Positions 61,729 to 64,000 of a DNA stretch of 64,000 bases are shown piece after piece. Source of the DNA: an uncultured Lachnospiraceae bacterium (GTDB lineage Bacteria; Bacillota; Clostridia; Lachnospirales; Lachnospiraceae); contig CAJTMW010000007.1 in assembly GCA_910577275.1 (NCBI GenBank), positions 81,089 through 145,088 on the forward strand, read 5' to 3'. The notes beneath the pieces are model-generated. The model did not search any database. It had not been told where the DNA came from and saw only the letters and a program-made list of their open reading frames with translations. Both the position numbers and the translations under genes were made by a program. Positions within the stretch are counted from its first letter, which is position 1, and every line of letters starts with the position of its first letter.

Positions 61729-61823
61729 GATGAATTATCTCCTCTGTACGAAAAACGGAGAGAAGAACACATACGCTTCTCTCCGCTTTCCCTCATCGCC
61801 GTTTCCACACACCAAACGGCCAG

Positions 61824-62417
61824 TCACTCCTCCACGTCCACATAATCCACGTCAATAATTTTTTCCTTATCCCGCTTCACCTTAAACACCCTTGACAAAA
61901 TCCAGATATCGGACACGCCATCATAGATAAGGAAGATTCCGATAAACCGCACCACGGTTTCCGCCACTTCAAATGGATTATAGACGAGAATCCCTCCAAG
62001 AACCCCCGTAAGCGCTCCAAACAGAAAAGCAAGCCACCATCTGTCATAGCCGTCCTTCTTAAGCGCAATCGCCTGCACCACGTTATGTACCCCGTGTATC
62101 GCTATCAGAACCCCCACAATCACGGGAACCGCCATGATAATCATTTCAGGACTTGTCAAAATCCAGATTCCGATTACCGCAAGGACAATGCCAAAGACCA
62201 TCATGCCCTGAGAAAGCATGGTCCTTTCCTTATTTATCAGATACAATATCATTTGCACCAGCCCGTATATGAGCAGCATGCCCCCAAGCAGGGTGCAGAC
62301 AATCCGCATGGTTGTGCCCGGCCAGATGAGAAGCACAAGCCCAAGAAGCGTGCAAAGCCCCGCCGAAATCGTATAATTTGCTTTCAATCCTTTTAAAAAA
62401 TCCGACATGTCATTCAC
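61824..62417 (-). CDS. DUF308 (HdeD-like) membrane protein
   Basis: A 197-residue membrane protein with about six short helices (between residues 15 and 180) in three pairs, as in DUF308/HdeD. Typical stretches are LCTLLGLVLLIWPGTTMRIVC and GVLGGILVYNPFEVAETVVRFIGI. The family is linked to acid stress in enterobacteria, but its role in Clostridia is unknown. The C-terminus KRDKEKIIDVDYVDVEE is charged and cytoplasmic. Nine bases downstream of the VanZ-like gene, so probably co-transcribed. Confidence 0.85.
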   Translation of the reverse strand: MNDMSDFLKGLKANYTISAGLCTLLGLVLLIWPGTTMRIVCTLLGGMLLIYGLVQMILYLINKERTMLSQGMMVFGIVLAVIGIWILTSPEMIIMAVPVIVGVLIAIHGVHNVVQAIALKKDGYDRWWLAFLFGALTGVLGGILVYNPFEVAETVVRFIGIFLIYDGVSDIWILSRVFKVKRDKEKIIDVDYVDVEE

Positions 62418-62426
62418 TCCTTTTCT

Positions 62427-62915
62427 TTATTTCCGTCTTTTTTCATACCGCTTTTTTAAAGCTTCATATGCCCTGTAAACCAGATAGCCCAAAACCGCCC
62501 CGAAGCAGTTGAGGAGAATATCGTCCACGTCAAATGCCCCGAAAGCGCTGAAAAGCTGGAAAACCTCTATTCCCACCACAAGGAAAAATGCCTGAAACAG
62601 CATCATCCAAAAGCACTTCTCCCTTTTTATCACATAGGGCAGAAGAAATCCAAAGGGGACAAAGGCAACAATATTTCCCACCAGATTTTCAAAGCTGTTG
62701 AGTTTATAGGAATAATCTATATACATACGTATGGTTTTAAACAACGTAAAATTAGCCGTATCAAGTCCCTCCAGAATCACTTCCTTCCGCCAGGAGGCCG
62801 CAATCGCCTGCAGCTGTTCCAGAGGGTATTTGAAGATAATCACTTTTATCAGCACCAGCAGATAAAGAAAAAAGATGAGTCTGACATGTTTCCTAAGAAA
62901 CTGTCTGATATTCAC
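62427..62915 (-). CDS. VanZ-like membrane protein
   Basis: A 162-residue VanZ-like protein with about four helices (residues 12-28, 75-92, 100-118, 127-146), and the conserved ENLVGNIVAFVPFGFLLPYV core after the first loop, where the Asn and the Phe-Pro-Phe-Gly turn are typical. VanZ-like proteins of unknown mechanism are linked to teicoplanin resistance in some operons; no vancomycin genes are present. The start overlaps the truA stop by one base, so the gene is translationally coupled to truA. Confidence 0.85.
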   Translation of the reverse strand: MNIRQFLRKHVRLIFFLYLLVLIKVIIFKYPLEQLQAIAASWRKEVILEGLDTANFTLFKTIRMYIDYSYKLNSFENLVGNIVAFVPFGFLLPYVIKREKCFWMMLFQAFFLVVGIEVFQLFSAFGAFDVDDILLNCFGAVLGYLVYRAYEALKKRYEKRRK

Positions 62916-63724
62916 TAATAACGAACCTCCATCAATGTAAGTCCTTTCGCGGGAACCAGTTCCCCGGCGTTTTCACGCCGGCCCGACTCAAGAATCTCCG
63001 CGATATCCTCAGGTTTTCTCTTGTGTAATCCCACTTCCAGAAGTGTTCCGGTCATAATTCTTACCATATGGTACAAAAAGCCGTTTCCGCTGTACCAGAA
63101 ACGAATTTCGTCCTTCGTCCCCGCCGTTTTCATGGATGCGCTTACCGCCTGCTCTATCCGAATTTCATCAATTGTGCGGACCGTGGACTTTTTCCCCTTT
63201 TTCGCGGAGGTAAAAGCCTTGAAATCATGTGTTCCGATAAGATAAGGCAAAGCCTTTTCCATGGCTTCAATATCCGGTCTCTCTTCCAGAATATGCACAT
63301 ACCGTCTGTCAAATACATGGGGAATACTGGAATTTACCACCCGGTAGCAATAGGTCTTTCCTTTTGCGTTCAGGCGGCTGTGAAACCGCTCCGATACCTC
63401 CCTGATGGAAATCACCGCAATGTCCTCGGGAAGATAAAAATTCATATATTCCATTATTTCCCCGGCGCTTTTCATTTTATTCGCCGGGCTTTCTCCGCCG
63501 TCCGCCCCGTTCTTCTCCGTATTTATGTGAAAATTCGCTACCTGCCCCAGCGCATGGACGCCGGCGTCCGTTCTTCCCGACGCGTCAACCTCGATTTTCT
63601 GTCCCGTCATTTTGGACAGCACCGCTTCCAGCTTTGCCTGTATGGTGTTGTCCGTGTTCCCCTGTTTCTGCCAGCCCTGGTATCTTGTCCCCTCATACTG
63701 CAAAGTTATTTTATAGTTTGCCAC
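62915..63724 (-). CDS. truA: tRNA pseudouridine synthase A
   Basis: Modifies U38-U40 of tRNA anticodon stems to pseudouridine. The 269-residue protein has the catalytic D53 in EVDASGRTDAGVHALGQV, with MEYMNFYLPEDIAV and the RFHSRLNAKGKTYCYRV motifs of TruA. It is the first of a truA-vanZ-DUF308 series. The upstream gap carries the palindromic element and the duplicated gene end. Confidence 0.95.
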   Translation of the reverse strand: MANYKITLQYEGTRYQGWQKQGNTDNTIQAKLEAVLSKMTGQKIEVDASGRTDAGVHALGQVANFHINTEKNGADGGESPANKMKSAGEIMEYMNFYLPEDIAVISIREVSERFHSRLNAKGKTYCYRVVNSSIPHVFDRRYVHILEERPDIEAMEKALPYLIGTHDFKAFTSAKKGKKSTVRTIDEIRIEQAVSASMKTAGTKDEIRFWYSGNGFLYHMVRIMTGTLLEVGLHKRKPEDIAEILESGRRENAGELVPAKGLTLMEVRY

Positions 63725-63744
63725 CTGTCCCCTCCGTTATTCCG

Positions 63745-63916
63745 GTTCCGTATCTACACTTCCCAGGGATTTTCCCTTATTCCAGTTCCGCAAGCGCCCT
63801 TCCGGCGCCGTTTGGGCGGACAAAACTTCCGTCTGTTTTCATCGCCGTAAGTTTGTCCGGGCGCCATCCGGGCGCTTGCTGTTCTGTTCCGTATCTACAC
63901 CTCCCAGGGATTCTCC
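63745..63916. repeat. Gene-end duplication flanking a palindromic element
   Basis: GTTCCGTATCTACACTTCCC (from 63745) and GTTCCGTATCTACACCTCCC (from 63886) begin 31-base copies with two differences. The right copy contains the stop codon of the gene entering from the right, and the left copy is its echo. Between them lies a palindrome: GCAAGCGCCC and GGACAAA-ACTT at 63789-63827 are matched by AAGTTTGTCC and GGGCGCTTGC near 63848-63879. Confidence 0.8.
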
Positions 63917-64000
63917 TTCCCTTCCACGAAATACTTACAGCCCATAAGGGAATCCCTCACCACCGTGTTCACGCAGTCGTCGGTGTAAAATGCCATATGG
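63895..64000 (-). CDS. 3' end of a gene continuing past the window
   Basis: The final 34 codons run ...MAFYTDDCVNTVVRDSLMGC then KYFVEGKENPWEV and stop at 63895. The gene starts to the right of the window, so length and family cannot be judged. The last codons (ENPWEV) are echoed at 63752-63774. Confidence 0.7.
   Translation of the reverse strand, partial: HMAFYTDDCVNTVVRDSLMGCKYFVEGKENPWEV

Overview
The window looks like a chromosomal segment of a spore-forming, gut-type member of the Clostridia, most likely Lachnospiraceae. The grounds are a spoIIAA-spoIIAB-sigF operon, strong AGGAGG-type ribosome binding sites, roughly balanced base composition, a gut-type beta-glucuronidase, GPH-family sugar symporters with GH2 and GH3 glycosidases, and a nickel-pincer (lar) cofactor cluster. 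The species assignment is inference. I saw no rRNA, tRNA, CRISPR array, phage module or complete insertion sequence.

Layout. 1-8 kb (minus strand): beta-glucuronidase, a small charged protein with its own terminator, and a two-gene unit of a sugar-binding lipoprotein and a 1308-residue hybrid histidine kinase. 8-12.3 kb: a MarR regulator followed by an asymmetric heterodimeric ABC exporter, with two operator-like inverted repeats on either side of the -10 box. 12.3-15.7 kb: larE (plus) facing larC and larB (minus). 15.9-16.6 kb: a Phd/RelE-type toxin-antitoxin pair. 16.7-18.3 kb: ilvE and folA. 18.5-21.9 kb (plus): MoxR, DUF58 and DUF4129-like proteins. 22-25 kb: thyA, a long palindrome, a beta-CASP metallohydrolase and half of an SDR-like protein. 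25.1-30.4 kb: a YtaF/MntP-like membrane protein overlapping a Ca2+-type P-ATPase, a surface protein with cysteine-pair modules and a TM2 protein. 30.4-42.7 kb: a carbohydrate locus, GH2 - GPH symporter - HAD - GH3 - GPH symporter on the minus strand, a divergent AraC regulator, and a second GH3 beta-glucosidase. 42.7-49.3 kb: a Nim-GNAT fusion, a candidate structured non-coding RNA, a giant glucosaminidase with a Thr-Pro stalk, a Gfo/Idh/MocA dehydrogenase and a Fic protein. 49.4-58.4 kb: sigF operon, then a valS - fapA-like - folC - 48-residue protein - TPR protein series. 58.5-64 kb: an interspersed repeat, an aldose epimerase, two unrecognised small proteins, a divergent transcarbamylase in an AT-rich patch, DUF308, VanZ-like, truA and the 3' end of another gene.

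How the genes work together. folA, thyA and folC form a dispersed folate/thymidylate set. larB, larC and larE make the nickel-pincer nucleotide cofactor, but no larA apoenzyme is nearby. The GH2-to-GPH cluster is a typical import-and-hydrolyse unit controlled by an AraC protein; its intergenic region has 10-bp direct repeats one 21-bp period apart. SpoIIAA, SpoIIAB and SigF are the classical forespore sigma switch.

Most worth a second look: the promoter- and terminator-bounded structured RNA at about 43.95-44.14 kb; a dispersed repeat family with copies near 12.35, 16.6 and 58.55 kb; a 135-bp nested palindrome at 22.96 kb; duplicated gene 3' ends near 2.5, 34.7 and 63.8 kb; the orphan transcarbamylase; and the half-length SDR protein.
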